DNA of 64,000 nucleotides from a virus: positions 1 to 64,000 of IMG/VR virus record IMGVR_UViG_3300045747_000583. One strand, written 5' to 3'. The position numbers and the translations under genes are program-made. The notes beneath the pieces were generated by a model. It did no database searches. It was not told where the DNA came from and saw only the letters and a list, made by a program, of their open reading frames with translations. Below are positions 23,334 to 32,959 of the stretch, in pieces (the stretch's first letter is position 1; each line of letters begins with the position of its first letter).

Positions 23334-26300
23334 GAGGTCCTCGTCATGCGGAGAACGACGGTCAGGTCAGCGCCAGCGATGGTGGAGCCGACCTGATCAA
23401 CGTCGATGGTGATGTAGTCCCCGGACACGAAGGTGCTGACGTCGGGCGCAGTCGTGGTGCCCAGGAACCCGGATGCGGCGATCGTGGGGCGGTTCCCCTG
23501 GGTGGTGAACAGCGTCGTGCCGTTCTTGTTGACGTCGACGATGAGGCTCGCCCCGGTAGGTGCGGTACCCACGGACACCCGGTAGTCGAGGAGCGTGTAG
23601 GAGCCGCTCAGGTAGAGGCGGGCCGTACCCGCTACCGCCGTCAGGGTTCCCGAGCGCGACATAGTGAACACTTCGGGCGCGTTGCCGCCGACTACCCCGA
23701 CGACGCTGAACAGCCAGTCGGAGAACACCCCACCACCGGAGACCCGGTGGATGTAGACCGAGATGTCGTTGCCCGTGATCCCAGTGATCTGGCCTTCCAT
23801 GTAGAACGTCGGTGCCGACTCCCGGACGATGCGCACCTGAGCGCCGACGACGTAGGCCCCGACGTTGTCCACGGTGAAAGTCTTGGTGACCAGCGCGGAG
23901 ATGCCGAAGGTGGTGGTGGAGCGGGTGCCGCCGTAGCCGAGTCCGATCGGTCCGGTCGGCCCAGTCACGGTCGACGTGGCGCCCGTCGGCCCGGTAACGG
24001 TGGAAGCCGCTCCGGTCGGACCGGTTGGACCGGTCGGTCCGATGGGGCCAGTGACCGTCGAGTTCGCCCCAGTCGGTCCGGTGGGACCGGTGGGTCCAGC
24101 TGGCCCGGTCGGACCGGACACTCCGGTGTTCCCGCTCAGGGTGAACACCACCGCGGTCCCGACTCCGTTCGTGAGGACCGGGCCGTTCAGGTAGGCCACC
24201 GGGATCTTGCGGTATCCCGTCGCGGTGATGACTGCGCCGTTGATGCCGAAGACGGTGACCGCGCCCGTCGAGACGTTCGTAAGGTACAGGTAGCCGCGGA
24301 TCGGGGCGTTGGAGTCGTCCCAGACCGAGTACCAGCCGGTCATGTCGCTACCGGCGGCGTCGACGTCGTCGATGAAGAGGTGGGTGATGGAGGCGTAGGA
24401 GCTGTTGTTCGCTCGGATGACACCTGCGCCGGGGTCGGCGTCGGTGATCGTAGTGGACCAGGTGTAGCGGACCCCGCCCGGTCCGCCCGGCCCGGTGGGA
24501 CCGGTCACTGTCGATGTAGCACCCGTAGGCCCGGTCGGGCCCGTGACCGTAGAGCTAGCTCCCGTGGGACCGGTCGGGCCGGTGACCGTAGAGGTCGCAC
24601 CTGTGGGTCCGGTCGGACCCGTCACTCCTGGCCCGGTCGGACCCGTCACCGTCGAGCTCGCACCGGTCGGACCCGTCGGACCGGTCACCGTCGAGCTGGC
24701 GCCGGTAGGACCGGTCGGACCTTGGGCGCCAGTCGGACCTGTGACGGTGCTCGCAGCACCGGCGGGGCCAGTAGGACCCGTGACCGTGCTGGTCGCACCA
24801 GTCGGACCTGTGGGGCCCGCCACGGTAGAGGCCGCACCTGTCGGGCCCGTTGGCCCGGTGACTCCCGGACCGGTCGGGCCCGTGACGGTGCTGGCCGCAC
24901 CCGTCGGGCCAGTCGGACCTTGGGCGCCGGTCGGACCGGTGACTGTGGAGGCCGCGCCAGTAGGACCCGTCGGACCAGCTGGCCCCGTGACTGTGGAGGC
25001 CGCGCCAGTAGGACCGGTCGGGCCCTGGACTCCCTGGGGGCCGGTCACCGTGCTGGCGGCCCCTGTCGGCCCGGTGGGGCCCTGCGCACCAGTCGGACCC
25101 GTGACCGTGGAGGCCGCGCCGCCCGCACCCGTAGGCCCTGTCGGTCCCGTCACAGCAGAGGCTGCGCCGGTCGGACCGGTGGGGCCGGTGACCGTGGAGT
25201 TGGCTCCCGCGGGCCCGGTCGGACCAGTCACCGTGGAGTTGGCCCCCGTGGGTCCGGTCGGACCGGTCACCGTCGAGGACGCCCCTGTCGGTCCGGTCGG
25301 GCCGGTCGAACCCTGCGCTCCGACGTTACCAGCCAGACCGAACGTCCAGGCGGCCAGCGTGCCGGAGCCGCCGGTGGCGTCCACGGTGACTGTGATCACC
25401 GACCCGGCGACGTTGGCGATGACGCCTTCCATGTAGTTCGCTGGAGTGCCGGTGTTGACGACCCGGACGCGGTTGCCGATCACGTAGGCGCCGACCGCGT
25501 TGACGGTGAAGGCCTTCGACCCGGTGGCGACGAGCAGGCTCGTCGTCGAGGTGGTGGTACCGTACCCCAGCCCGGTCGGACCCGTGGGACCGGTCACGGT
25601 TGAAGCTGCACCGGTCGGACCGGTCGGACCAGTCACCGTGCTCGCTGCACCGGTCGGGCCGGTCGGGCCCTGAGCACCAGTAGGCCCCGTGACGGTCGAG
25701 GCGGCTCCAGTAGGACCGGTCGGTCCCTGAGGGCCGGTGACGGTCGAGGCCGCACCTGTCGGTCCCGTGGGCCCTTGAGCACCCTGCGGGCCTGTGACGG
25801 TGGAGGCTGCACCCGTCGGCCCGGTTGGGCCTTGCGCCCCAGTAGGACCGGTGACCGCAGACGCCGCGCCGGTGGGGCCAGTCGGACCGGTGACCGTTGA
25901 GCTCGCGCCTGTAGGCCCGGTGGGGCCGGTGATCCCCGGACCGGTCGGTCCGGTCACCGTACTCGCGGCACCCGCGGGACCCGTAGGACCCGTGACCGTC
26001 GAGGCAGCCCCGGCGGGACCGGTGGGGCCTGTGACGGTCGAGCTCGCCCCAGTGGGACCTGTGGGGCCGGTGACAGTCGAGGCGGCACCCGTCGGACCGG
26101 TGACGCCCGGACCCGTGGGGCCGGTCACCGTGGAGGCTGCACCCGTCGGGCCAGTGGGGCCCTGCGGTCCCGTGACCGTAGAAGCCGCGCCGGTCGGACC
26201 GGTCGGCCCTTGCGCTCCAGTCGGACCCGTCACCGAGCTCGAGGCGCCGGTCGGACCGGTCGGACCGGTCGGACCCGTGACCGTCGAGGCTGCACCGGTG

Positions 26301-27601
26301 GGCCCCGTGGGTCCCGTCACGGTGCTGGCGGTGCCCGCGGGTCCGGTAGGGCCGGTCACCGCGCTGGCCGCCCCCGTAGGCCCCGTCGGACCTTGAGTGC
26401 CCGCGGGACCCGTCACGGTCGAGGCCGCTCCGGTGGGGCCGGTCGGACCCTGGGGCCCAGTCACAGTTGAGGCTGCACCCGTGGGGCCCGTAGGACCCTG
26501 CGCCCCTGTCGGGCCGCTCGCACCCTGCGGGCCGCGGATGGGTCCGACGTTGGACCAGGCGCTACCCGTCCAGACCAGGCCGTCGCCGGGGGATCCCCCG
26601 CCAGCGGTGTCCGACTGGATCCACATGTCCCCGATCGCGGGGGCGGGCTTGGCTTGGATATTCGCGTAGGTGTCGCTGCCCTTGATGGTCACGCCCGAGC
26701 CCGCCGCGCCAACCGGTCCGGTGGGCCCGGTCGGGCCAGTCACTGCGCTGGCAGCCCCGGTCGGGCCGGTGGGTCCCTGGGTCCCTGCGGGGCCTGTGAC
26801 TGTGCTCGCTGCTCCTGTAGGTCCGGTAGCACCCTGTGCGCCGGTAGGGCCGGTCACGCTCGACGCGGCGCCCGTCGGGCCAGTCGGACCCGTCGCCCCG
26901 GCAGGGCCGGTGACGGCACTCGCCGCACCCGTGGGACCCGTGGCACCAGCTGGGCCAGCGGGCCCGGTGACCAGGGAAGCCGCCCCCGTGGCGCCGGTGG
27001 GCCCGCTCGGGCCAGTCGCACCCGTTGCACCGGTGGGCCCCGTTACCGTGCTTGCTGCGCCGGTAGGCCCGCTCGCTCCAGTCGGACCCGTCGGGCCGAT
27101 GCCTCCCGTCGCTCCGCTCGGGCCTGTACCTCCCACCAGGCCTTGAGGACCAGTAGGGCCGGTAGGACCAGCAGGTCCAGTGTTACCCGCAGCGCCAGTA
27201 GCGCCAGTCGGTCCGGTGACACCTTGTCCTCCCGTGGCTCCAGTCGGACCGGTCGGGCCCGTGACTGTCGAGCTCGCGCCTGTAGGGCCGGTCGGACCGG
27301 TCGGACCGCCGCCTCCTGGACCCGTAGGGCCGGTGACCTCGCTGGCGGCCCCGGTCGGACCAGAGGGACCGGTCGGGCCCTGGGCGCCTGTAGGGCCGGT
27401 GCCGCCCAGGAACCCGGCAGCGCCAGTCGGTCCGGTCGGCCCAGTCGGGCCGCCAGGCCCAGCAGGACCGGTAGGGCCGGGGAATCCGCGCGGGCCGACG
27501 CCCTCGATCACTTCGACGACGTCGGGAGGAAAGACCGCGCCCTCGACGATCTCGATGGTGGTGGTCGGCACCTCTACGATCACGATGTCGTCGGCGGCCA
27601 T
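23330..27601 (-). CDS. Collagen-like fibre protein (1423 aa)
   Basis: After a short N-terminal domain (residues 1-35) come long runs of Gly-x-y triplets dominated by GPTGPTGP and [12 protein letters not shown] blocks. Four non-collagen inserts interrupt them at about residues 303-359, 677-758, 1043-1157 and 1217-1303; the second and fourth are related (both begin GLGYG and contain FTV-NVGAYV and YMEG). Residues 1303-1423 form a beta-rich tip ([20 protein letters not shown]). Such proteins form trimeric triple-helical fibres. It lies right after a head-tail connector gene, not in the tail-tip operon, so a head fibre or decoration fibre is plausible. Confidence 0.9.
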   Translation of the reverse strand: MAADDIVIVEVPTTTIEIVEGAVFPPDVVEVIEGVGPRGFPGPTGPAGPGGPTGPTGPTGAAGFLGGTGPTGAQGPTGPSGPTGAASEVTGPTGPGGGGPTGPTGPTGASSTVTGPTGPTGATGGQGVTGPTGATGAAGNTGPAGPTGPTGPQGLVGGTGPSGATGGIGPTGPTGASGPTGAASTVTGPTGATGATGPSGPTGATGAASLVTGPAGPAGATGPTGAASAVTGPAGATGPTGPTGAASSVTGPTGAQGATGPTGAASTVTGPAGTQGPTGPTGAASAVTGPTGPTGPVGAAGSGVTIKGSDTYANIQAKPAPAIGDMWIQSDTAGGGSPGDGLVWTGSAWSNVGPIRGPQGASGPTGAQGPTGPTGAASTVTGPQGPTGPTGAASTVTGPAGTQGPTGPTGAASAVTGPTGPAGTASTVTGPTGPTGAASTVTGPTGPTGPTGASSSVTGPTGAQGPTGPTGAASTVTGPQGPTGPTGAASTVTGPTGPGVTGPTGAASTVTGPTGPTGASSTVTGPTGPAGAASTVTGPTGPAGAASTVTGPTGPGITGPTGPTGASSTVTGPTGPTGAASAVTGPTGAQGPTGPTGAASTVTGPQGAQGPTGPTGAASTVTGPQGPTGPTGAASTVTGPTGAQGPTGPTGAASTVTGPTGPTGAASTVTGPTGPTGLGYGTTTSTTSLLVATGSKAFTVNAVGAYVIGNRVRVVNTGTPANYMEGVIANVAGSVITVTVDATGGSGTLAAWTFGLAGNVGAQGSTGPTGPTGASSTVTGPTGPTGANSTVTGPTGPAGANSTVTGPTGPTGAASAVTGPTGPTGAGGAASTVTGPTGAQGPTGPTGAASTVTGPQGVQGPTGPTGAASTVTGPAGPTGPTGAASTVTGPTGAQGPTGPTGAASTVTGPTGPGVTGPTGPTGAASTVAGPTGPTGATSTVTGPTGPAGAASTVTGPTGAQGPTGPTGASSTVTGPTGPTGASSTVTGPTGPGVTGPTGPTGATSTVTGPTGPTGASSTVTGPTGPTGATSTVTGPTGPGGPGGVRYTWSTTITDADPGAGVIRANNSSYASITHLFIDDVDAAGSDMTGWYSVWDDSNAPIRGYLYLTNVSTGAVTVFGINGAVITATGYRKIPVAYLNGPVLTNGVGTAVVFTLSGNTGVSGPTGPAGPTGPTGPTGANSTVTGPIGPTGPTGPTGAASTVTGPTGATSTVTGPTGPIGLGYGGTRSTTTFGISALVTKTFTVDNVGAYVVGAQVRIVRESAPTFYMEGQITGITGNDISVYIHRVSGGGVFSDWLFSVVGVVGGNAPEVFTMSRSGTLTAVAGTARLYLSGSYTLLDYRVSVGTAPTGASLIVDVNKNGTTLFTTQGNRPTIAASGFLGTTTAPDVSTFVSGDYITIDVDQVGSTIAGADLTVVLRMTRTS
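23940..27480 (-). repeat. GC-rich Gly-Pro-Thr coding repeats
   Basis: Near-identical 9-, 27- and 36-base units encode GPTGPTGP and GAASTVTGP in tandem and are broken by four unique domains. Such arrays can expand or contract by recombination. The repeat is on the coding strand of a continuous open frame, so it is not a CRISPR array. Confidence 0.85.
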
Positions 27602-27606
27602 AGCCC

Positions 27607-28602
27607 CTACCAGACGATCTCGGGACTGACCAAGACCGGCCCCGTCACGAACTGCCCGTCCGAAGGACCGACCGGAGGCGTCAGGTCGATCGCGTAGATG
27701 TAGCGGTGCGCGGTCAGCAGGCGTGTCTGCGCCTCGTCCAGCGTGAGCTGGACTGTGGCGGTGAGCTCGTCGATCGGGAGAGCGAGGTCGAGAACCGGTG
27801 CGTAGGCGGGCCCGAGCTTGACCTGGAACCGAGAGGTGTATCCGGCCAGGGGAGCCGGAGTCACACCGTCCGAGAGGAGCTTCCGGAAGCCGCGGGTGTA
27901 CGGCGTCCCGGCGGTGATGTAGAGCGCGTACTGCTCCTCGGTGCTGAGCACTTCGATCCGACGCGGGGGCGGAAACTCCGGGCTGAACACGCGAGCTCGG
28001 GCCTTCGCCCGTCCGAGATTCACCGTGTTGAGGACAAGGTCGACCTCGTAGATCCCGGTACGCCCGTCGTCGAGGAAGTCCTGCGGGTCGATCACCGTCC
28101 AGCTGATGCCCTGACGGCTGACGTTCGTGACTCGCTCAGGGAGGCGGCACGGCTGGTCCTGCGACGCGAGCTGGATCTCGTTCGCTAGCACCTCGATCGC
28201 ACGCGCGACCATCGCGGGCGGCTCGGAGCCGTAGGTGTACGTGACGGTGACCTCGGGGTACTCGCCGCACATCGAGCTGGCGAGCTGGCGCCGGTCGAGC
28301 GTCAGCACGAACCCGTTCGAGAGCTCGTAGGAGAGATCCCTCCCGCTCGGACCGACGACCCGCGCGACGTCGGTGACGGGTCGACCAGAGAGATGCAACC
28401 GCGGCTTCCCACCACCCGCGTCCCTGGAGGTCAGCGGCAACGCCGACCCGTGCGCGGACACCGGGGAGCCTACCCAGCTCCCCGGCGCCTTGTACTTCTC
28501 CACGACCGTCCGCGCGGGCCACGTCCAGCGGCCACCAGACAGCGCTCTGATGACTTCGCCTGCGTAGGTGAGAGCCTGCTGGTCAGTGAGCTCCGTCACC
28601 AT
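27607..28602 (-). CDS. Head-tail adaptor fused to a second domain (331 aa)
   Basis: Residues 5-185 resemble a gp6/gp15-type head-completion protein: an N-terminal helix ([19 protein letters not shown]), [36 protein letters not shown], and [12 protein letters not shown] near the end of the domain. Residues 190-331 form a second beta-rich domain ([30 protein letters not shown]) that may be a separate interface for the fibre encoded next. ATG 28602 is used. Only 5 bases separate its stop from the fibre start. Confidence 0.7.
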   Translation of the reverse strand: MVTELTDQQALTYAGEVIRALSGGRWTWPARTVVEKYKAPGSWVGSPVSAHGSALPLTSRDAGGGKPRLHLSGRPVTDVARVVGPSGRDLSYELSNGFVLTLDRRQLASSMCGEYPEVTVTYTYGSEPPAMVARAIEVLANEIQLASQDQPCRLPERVTNVSRQGISWTVIDPQDFLDDGRTGIYEVDLVLNTVNLGRAKARARVFSPEFPPPRRIEVLSTEEQYALYITAGTPYTRGFRKLLSDGVTPAPLAGYTSRFQVKLGPAYAPVLDLALPIDELTATVQLTLDEAQTRLLTAHRYIYAIDLTPPVGPSDGQFVTGPVLVSPEIVW

Positions 28603-28617
28603 CTAGGCCACCCGCGC

Positions 28618-29487
28618 TCAGATGATCGGCAGGTAGCCGAAGGCTTCCGGAGCCGTAGCGTCGCGGGCGTACTGGTAGGCCGACGTGGTCGGGAAGGCCC
28701 AGTCCCCGCCAGGACCGGTACCGAACTCCGCGTTGCCGAGGCCGTAGCCCTCGAACGTGTTGGCCATCGCGCCGTTCTCCAGCACACGGTCGCCCGCGAG
28801 CTTGAGCTGGGCGTACGGGAAGACCCAGCGCCAGAACGGGTTGACCACGGCCGGGCGCCCGGCGACGATCGCCTTGCTCCAGACCTCGATCCCGACCCCG
28901 TTCGGCGTCGCGACCGAGCCGGAATCCGGAGCGCTCCAACCCAGCGTACCGACGCCCGCCTTCGTCGCGGTGCCTGTCGCCGCGCCGGATACGACGTTGG
29001 CGTTGGTCTTCGGGAACGTGATCGTGCTGCCCGCGACGGTGATGACATGCGTCCCGTCGAAGACGGGGTCGGCCGGGGTGATCGCGACGACGACGGTGTC
29101 GCCGGACGTGAGACCGACGACGCTGGTCAGCGTGAGCGTCGCGACGTTGCTGGTCAGCGCCTTGTTCGTGACGGCGCCGACCACTTCGGCGTCCGCGAGC
29201 AGCGTCCCACCGACGAGGATCTCGGTGAGCTCCGGGTTGGGGTCGCAGATCGCGAGGTTGAGCGTGACACGCTTGAGCACGTCGGGCATCTGGTAGTAGA
29301 CGCAGACGGAGCCGTCCGCGGCCTTCTGCTCGATCTCGTCACCGGCCGTGTACTCGGGGGTGAACCCGAGGGACATGAAGGCGTTGGTGACGTAGGCGGA
29401 CTTCGTGCCTGCCAGGGGCGCTCCGGTGTCGTCGAGCTTCACCACGCGGAGTGCGACGCCCTGGACGCTGGCGGCGTAGTCGTTCAT
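28618..29487 (-). CDS. Virion structural protein (289 aa)
   Basis: ATG 29487 was preferred over one 16 codons upstream. The protein is beta-rich with VLKRVTLNLAICDPNPELTEIL near residue 70, an Ig-like TITFPKTNANVVSGAATGT block near residue 150, and NPFWRWVFPYAQLKLAGDRV near residue 215. These features recur in actinophage head- or tail-tube-associated proteins, and the inserted beta domain at 105-180 looks like an Ig-type extension. It could be the major tail protein or a capsid-stabilising protein; order alone cannot decide. Confidence 0.55.
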   Translation of the reverse strand: MNDYAASVQGVALRVVKLDDTGAPLAGTKSAYVTNAFMSLGFTPEYTAGDEIEQKAADGSVCVYYQMPDVLKRVTLNLAICDPNPELTEILVGGTLLADAEVVGAVTNKALTSNVATLTLTSVVGLTSGDTVVVAITPADPVFDGTHVITVAGSTITFPKTNANVVSGAATGTATKAGVGTLGWSAPDSGSVATPNGVGIEVWSKAIVAGRPAVVNPFWRWVFPYAQLKLAGDRVLENGAMANTFEGYGLGNAEFGTGPGGDWAFPTTSAYQYARDATAPEAFGYLPII

Positions 29488-29504
29488 CTGTGTCTCTTCC
29501 CCTC

Positions 29505-30200
29505 TTACGCGGTGATGGCCCGAACGGCGGCGCACGGATCGAACTCGATCGCGCCCAGCCGGTTGGCCTCGATGTTGGTGCGGTTGACGTCGCGGTCGTA
29601 AGCCTGCAGCGCCTGCACGCTGCTCAACCGCACGAGCACCGGTCCGGTGACCGCGACACCGTTCGCCGGGTAACCCGGACTGACCGCCACCTGGATTCCG
29701 ATCTTGAGGTTGCCTTCGTTGTTCAGCGCGTCGCCGACCGTGAGAGCCGCGCTGTACCCGAGGTGGAGGATCGGCTCCACGCCGGGCACCGATATGGCGA
29801 ACGCACGCAGCACCTTCGCGACCGTCTCGGCCACGTTGGCGCCTGCTGCGACCGTCTCGACGTCCGGCGACAGGAGGAACATCTCAGCGGACTCGAAGCC
29901 CTCCCAGAACGCCTTGCCAGCCGCAAGCTCCGTGGCCTCTTCGACCGCACTCCGGATGTACTCGAGCTCCGTACCTTCCGCGCAGCGGTTCGTGCGGCTC
30001 ATCTTCGCGATGATGCCGAACGACCCAACGAGGTAAGCGCTGGGGTCGATGTCATCCTCGCCGGAGATGAGCGTAGGCACCGGGGTGCACGGGTCGGCAA
30101 GCCACACCGACACCGCGCACCCCAGTGACTCGCTGGTGTAGCCCGCGGTCCAGTCGCCGTCGCCGGTGTCGACCTTGGCGACGCTCAGCAGACCGTTCAT
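29505..30200 (-). CDS. Virion structural protein after the capsid gene (231 aa)
   Basis: It follows the major capsid gene by 35 bases. The sequence is mixed alpha/beta (AVEEATELAAGKAFWEGFESAEMFLL, VGDALNNEGNLKIGIQVAVSPGY), ending in VNRTNIEANRLGAIEFDP. This pattern is typical of a conserved actinophage protein found after capsid genes, perhaps a capsid or minor head component. No enzymatic motif is seen. Confidence 0.6.
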   Translation of the reverse strand: MNGLLSVAKVDTGDGDWTAGYTSESLGCAVSVWLADPCTPVPTLISGEDDIDPSAYLVGSFGIIAKMSRTNRCAEGTELEYIRSAVEEATELAAGKAFWEGFESAEMFLLSPDVETVAAGANVAETVAKVLRAFAISVPGVEPILHLGYSAALTVGDALNNEGNLKIGIQVAVSPGYPANGVAVTGPVLVRLSSVQALQAYDRDVNRTNIEANRLGAIEFDPCAAVRAITA

Positions 30201-30235
30201 CGGACTACTCCCCTCTCGTCTCAGCCCGAGCTAGC

Positions 30236-31846
30236 TCAGGCGACCGTGTCGACGGTGCCCGCGACGCCACCGGCGATGTGGGTCGTCGTGGTGACCTTGA
30301 TCGACTCGATGCCGACCTTCGCCACGCCCTCGAACGTCTCCACGAACATCCGGTAGTCGTTGGTGCTGACCAGCGCGGAGTCACGGACGATGCCGAGGTC
30401 GAGGGTGCCGCCGTCGAGGAAGAGGAACGTGCCCTCGGCGAAGAGGTACCACACGATCGTGGTCGGGAAGTCGACGAGCGCGCCCGCGGCCTGGGCCGGG
30501 AAGGCGTCGTCCATGTGCCAGCTGATCGACACGTTGCGCGCCGAGAGGTAGCCCGAGATCTCGCTGTCGGCCGCAGCCAGGTGGTCGCCCGGGAGGCCGT
30601 ACGCGAGGTCCTCGCGCATGGCGTCGAGGACCCAGGCCGGAGCGATGACCCGCAGCGGGTCGGTGCGCTCCATGCGGTGGCGGGAGCGGTACGCAGCCGC
30701 AGCCCGACCGATCGAGAGCAGGAAGTCCCGGGCCACGCCCAGCGTGAAGGCTGAGGTGACCGCGGTGCTCGCCGCGCCGATCTTCGACAGGAGGGTGAGC
30801 TCGCCGAGACGAGCGTGCTCGATGAGAGCCAGCTCGTTGTTCCGGGTGACGAGCTCGGGGAAGGCGCGGGCCATGAGGTTGCCGAACTCGAGCTGGAGCG
30901 TCACGGCGTCGACCGTGGCGGTCTGCTCAGGGGCGCACTCGATCGCGAGGAACGCCTTGACGGCAGCGGCCGGAGCGGCGTCGACCGCAGCGGTCCAGAG
31001 GCCGACAGCAGCGGCGTTGTCGCCGAGCTTGGGCGGCTCGGTGAAGCGGATGCCACCGCGGCTGGCCTGGAAGCCCGCGAGGGCGTCCCGGACCGGACGA
31101 GCCGCAGAGCCGAGACCGAAGATGTCGTACTTGGTCTCGAGCGGTGCGCACCAGCCACCAGCCGCCGTGATCGCCTCAGGCGAGGTGACCTTGCGGATCT
31201 TCTCCCAGTTCCCCTCGGGGTCGTTGGGGTTGAGCTGGCGGTCCTCGCCAGCCGTAGCGACGATGGTGGCGACGAGGTGCTGGTCCCCATCGCCTCCCGT
31301 CGCGCGCCGGATCGAGTCGAGCCGACGGACGAAGGCCTGGGAGACCTCCTCCATCGAGCCAAACTCGCTCCCTGCGCTGTAGCCAGGGATGTCAGCGCCT
31401 GCGGTGACCTTCACCGCCGACGCGGTGACGACCGGCTTGCGGTCCTCGGGGATGTCCACCGCGGCGTCCTCCGTTCCTTCCTCGCTGTTGTCCCCGGCGA
31501 CGTCGCCGTCAGGGTTGTCCTCGGGCGCGGACTCAGGGTCCGGCTCCGACTCCGCGTCGACGACAGGCTCGGCCTCGGCAGAAGCCGCGACGGGCTCCGC
31601 CGACTCATCTGCCGGAGTCTCGGTCGCCTCTTCGGCGGGGTTCTCACTCGACTCGCCCGCGAGACCGCGCTTCTCCATCTCGGCCCGGACCTGGTCCAGA
31701 GCGTCAGCGGTTGCGCTCATCGTGTCGAGATCGTCGGCCTGGTCGGCCTCGTCAAACGTCGCGATGATGTCCTGCTCGAGCTGAGTCACGTCCTCGTCAC
31801 TCAGGCTCTCGAGCTGGGCGAGACGATCCTCGTAAGGCTGCGCCAT
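30236..31846 (-). CDS. Major capsid protein with N-terminal acidic extension (536 aa)
   Basis: ATG 31846 has GGAGG 8 bases upstream. Residues 1-45 form a helical delta-like region (MAQPYEDRLAQLESLSDED), 65-135 are very acidic and low-complexity, and residues 140-536 match the HK97-fold capsids of actinophages (GGWCAPLETKYDIFGLGS, RGGIRFTEPP, ALIEHARLGELTLLSKIG, HMDDAFPAQAAG). The upstream gene encodes the protease that would remove the N-terminal part. A class B promoter with a palindrome lies about 90 bases upstream. Confidence 0.9.
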   Translation of the reverse strand: MAQPYEDRLAQLESLSDEDVTQLEQDIIATFDEADQADDLDTMSATADALDQVRAEMEKRGLAGESSENPAEEATETPADESAEPVAASAEAEPVVDAESEPDPESAPEDNPDGDVAGDNSEEGTEDAAVDIPEDRKPVVTASAVKVTAGADIPGYSAGSEFGSMEEVSQAFVRRLDSIRRATGGDGDQHLVATIVATAGEDRQLNPNDPEGNWEKIRKVTSPEAITAAGGWCAPLETKYDIFGLGSAARPVRDALAGFQASRGGIRFTEPPKLGDNAAAVGLWTAAVDAAPAAAVKAFLAIECAPEQTATVDAVTLQLEFGNLMARAFPELVTRNNELALIEHARLGELTLLSKIGAASTAVTSAFTLGVARDFLLSIGRAAAAYRSRHRMERTDPLRVIAPAWVLDAMREDLAYGLPGDHLAAADSEISGYLSARNVSISWHMDDAFPAQAAGALVDFPTTIVWYLFAEGTFLFLDGGTLDLGIVRDSALVSTNDYRMFVETFEGVAKVGIESIKVTTTTHIAGGVAGTVDTVA

Positions 31847-31936
31847 TGTGGCGACCTCCTGTTCGACCGTCTCTTCCGATCGTGGCCTACCCACGACGGG
31901 TGCCAGGGAGGTACGCAGAGGTCGCTCCCAAGCCGA

Positions 31937-31967
31937 AGCTTACCATGGCTAGAACTTCTAGCACCAG
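31937..31967 (-). promoter_or_regulatory. Class B promoter with 15-bp palindrome, upstream of the capsid gene
   Basis: CTGGTGC (31961-31967), 18-base spacer, extended -10 TGG-TAAGCT (31937-31945). The perfect palindrome GCTAGAA-G-TTCTAGC occupies 31948-31962, inside the spacer and touching the -35. It could be an operator for boosting or delaying capsid synthesis. The leader to ATG 31846 is about 83 bases. Confidence 0.55.
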
Positions 31968-31977
31968 GTAGCCGAGT

Positions 31978-32877
31978 TCAGCACTTCTTGACGCGCTTGC
32001 GCAGCGCGTCCTTCGGGTCGGCAGCGGCGGTGACCGGCTTCTTCTTCTTCTTCTCCCAAGGCTTGCCCTCGTCGTCGGCGGACTCCTCGTCCGGGTCGGC
32101 GTCGGCGTCGGCCTCAGCGGCTTCGTCCTTCTTCTTCTTGGCGTTCGCGAGGAACTCCGGTGGGAGTGCCGCGACGAGCGCCTCGAGCTCGGTGACGCGC
32201 TCACGCAACGTGGACCGCTCCTCGGCCCGGCGCTGAGCCATGTCCAGCGCCCCAGCGGCCACGAGGGCGAGGGTCGCGCCGGATGCGACGCGGGCCCGGG
32301 CGACGGGGAATCCGGGCACGTTGACCTGCACGCAGGCCACCAGCTCGAGTGCGCCGTTGATCGGGCGCCAGTCTCCGGACGGAGCCGAGGCTCGCAGCGC
32401 GCGGATCTGGTCGTCGGAGACGCCCGGCCGGAGCGCGCCCGCAACGTAGATCCCGTGGCGGTCCTCCCCGGCGGTGACGTCAGCGACAGCCGAAGCCGTG
32501 TCGTCGTAGTGCTTGACGGCGGCGCCTGCGTCGGCCGAGAGCGGAGCGTGGCCGCCCGCCAGCGTCAGCTGGCCGACCGGCACGTCCTGGCCGTCCGCGG
32601 TCGTGACCACGCCCGTCTTGAAGAAGGCGTACCCGCTGCGAGACCGCGGTGGTACGACATGCCCAGGCATCCCGATGTGCTTCGTGCCCCAGGCGGCGAT
32701 GTGGCCGTAGACCCGGCCGTCCGCGGTCACCGTCAGCGGAGTCGGTCCGTCGAGCTCGGGGTTGACGAACCACTCACCCGGAGGCGCCACGGGGATCCCA
32801 GCGGCGGTCAGGGCGAGGCGTGACCGCCGGACAGGGGGACCGGCGGGGTCGTGCTCGGTGTAGATCCTCGTGGACAC
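31978..32877 (-). CDS. Prohead protease with C-terminal scaffold-like tail (299 aa)
   Basis: Residues 30-190 match the actinophage capsid-maturation protease family: GPTPLTVTADGRVYGHIAAWG, KHIGMPGHVVPPRS, HYDDTASAVADVTAGEDRHG and SGDWRPINGALELVACVQVN-type blocks. Residues 200-240 are a coiled coil (RRAEERSTLRERVTELEALV) and the end is lysine/acid-rich, like a fused scaffolding segment. GTG 32877 has AAGGAG 6 bases upstream. It should cut the capsid N-terminus and perhaps the large head proteins encoded upstream. Confidence 0.85.
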   Translation of the reverse strand: MSTRIYTEHDPAGPPVRRSRLALTAAGIPVAPPGEWFVNPELDGPTPLTVTADGRVYGHIAAWGTKHIGMPGHVVPPRSRSGYAFFKTGVVTTADGQDVPVGQLTLAGGHAPLSADAGAAVKHYDDTASAVADVTAGEDRHGIYVAGALRPGVSDDQIRALRASAPSGDWRPINGALELVACVQVNVPGFPVARARVASGATLALVAAGALDMAQRRAEERSTLRERVTELEALVAALPPEFLANAKKKKDEAAEADADADPDEESADDEGKPWEKKKKKPVTAAADPKDALRKRVKKC

Positions 32878-32907
32878 CTTGGTCTCCTTTGTCAGGCACT
32901 TGACTTC

Positions 32908-32926
32908 AGCGTACCGGAAGATCCGG
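32908..32926 (-). promoter_or_regulatory. Possible promoter of the prohead protease gene
   Basis: TACGCT (32908-32913) directly follows a 13-base dyad CCGGATCTTCCGG (32914-32926). No good -35 is visible. The leader before GTG 32877 is about 24 bases and carries AAGGAG. Confidence 0.35.
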
Positions 32927-32959
32927 CGCGCGGGGAACCGGAGAGGCGGCCACGCAACT

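Noticed and set aside
23940-27480. Repeat array considered as a CRISPR
   Set aside because: Units are coding triplets in one open frame without equal spacers or palindromic repeats.
23747-27697. Several plus-strand frames of up to 618 residues antisense to the collagen-like gene, rich in APVGPVGP
   Set aside because: They are mirror images of the Gly-Pro-Thr coding repeat on the opposite strand, not real proteins.
32914-32926. CCGGATCTTCCGG dyad before the protease gene as a specific operator
   Set aside because: The dyad is short and GC-rich and is not repeated at other promoters, so chance cannot be excluded.
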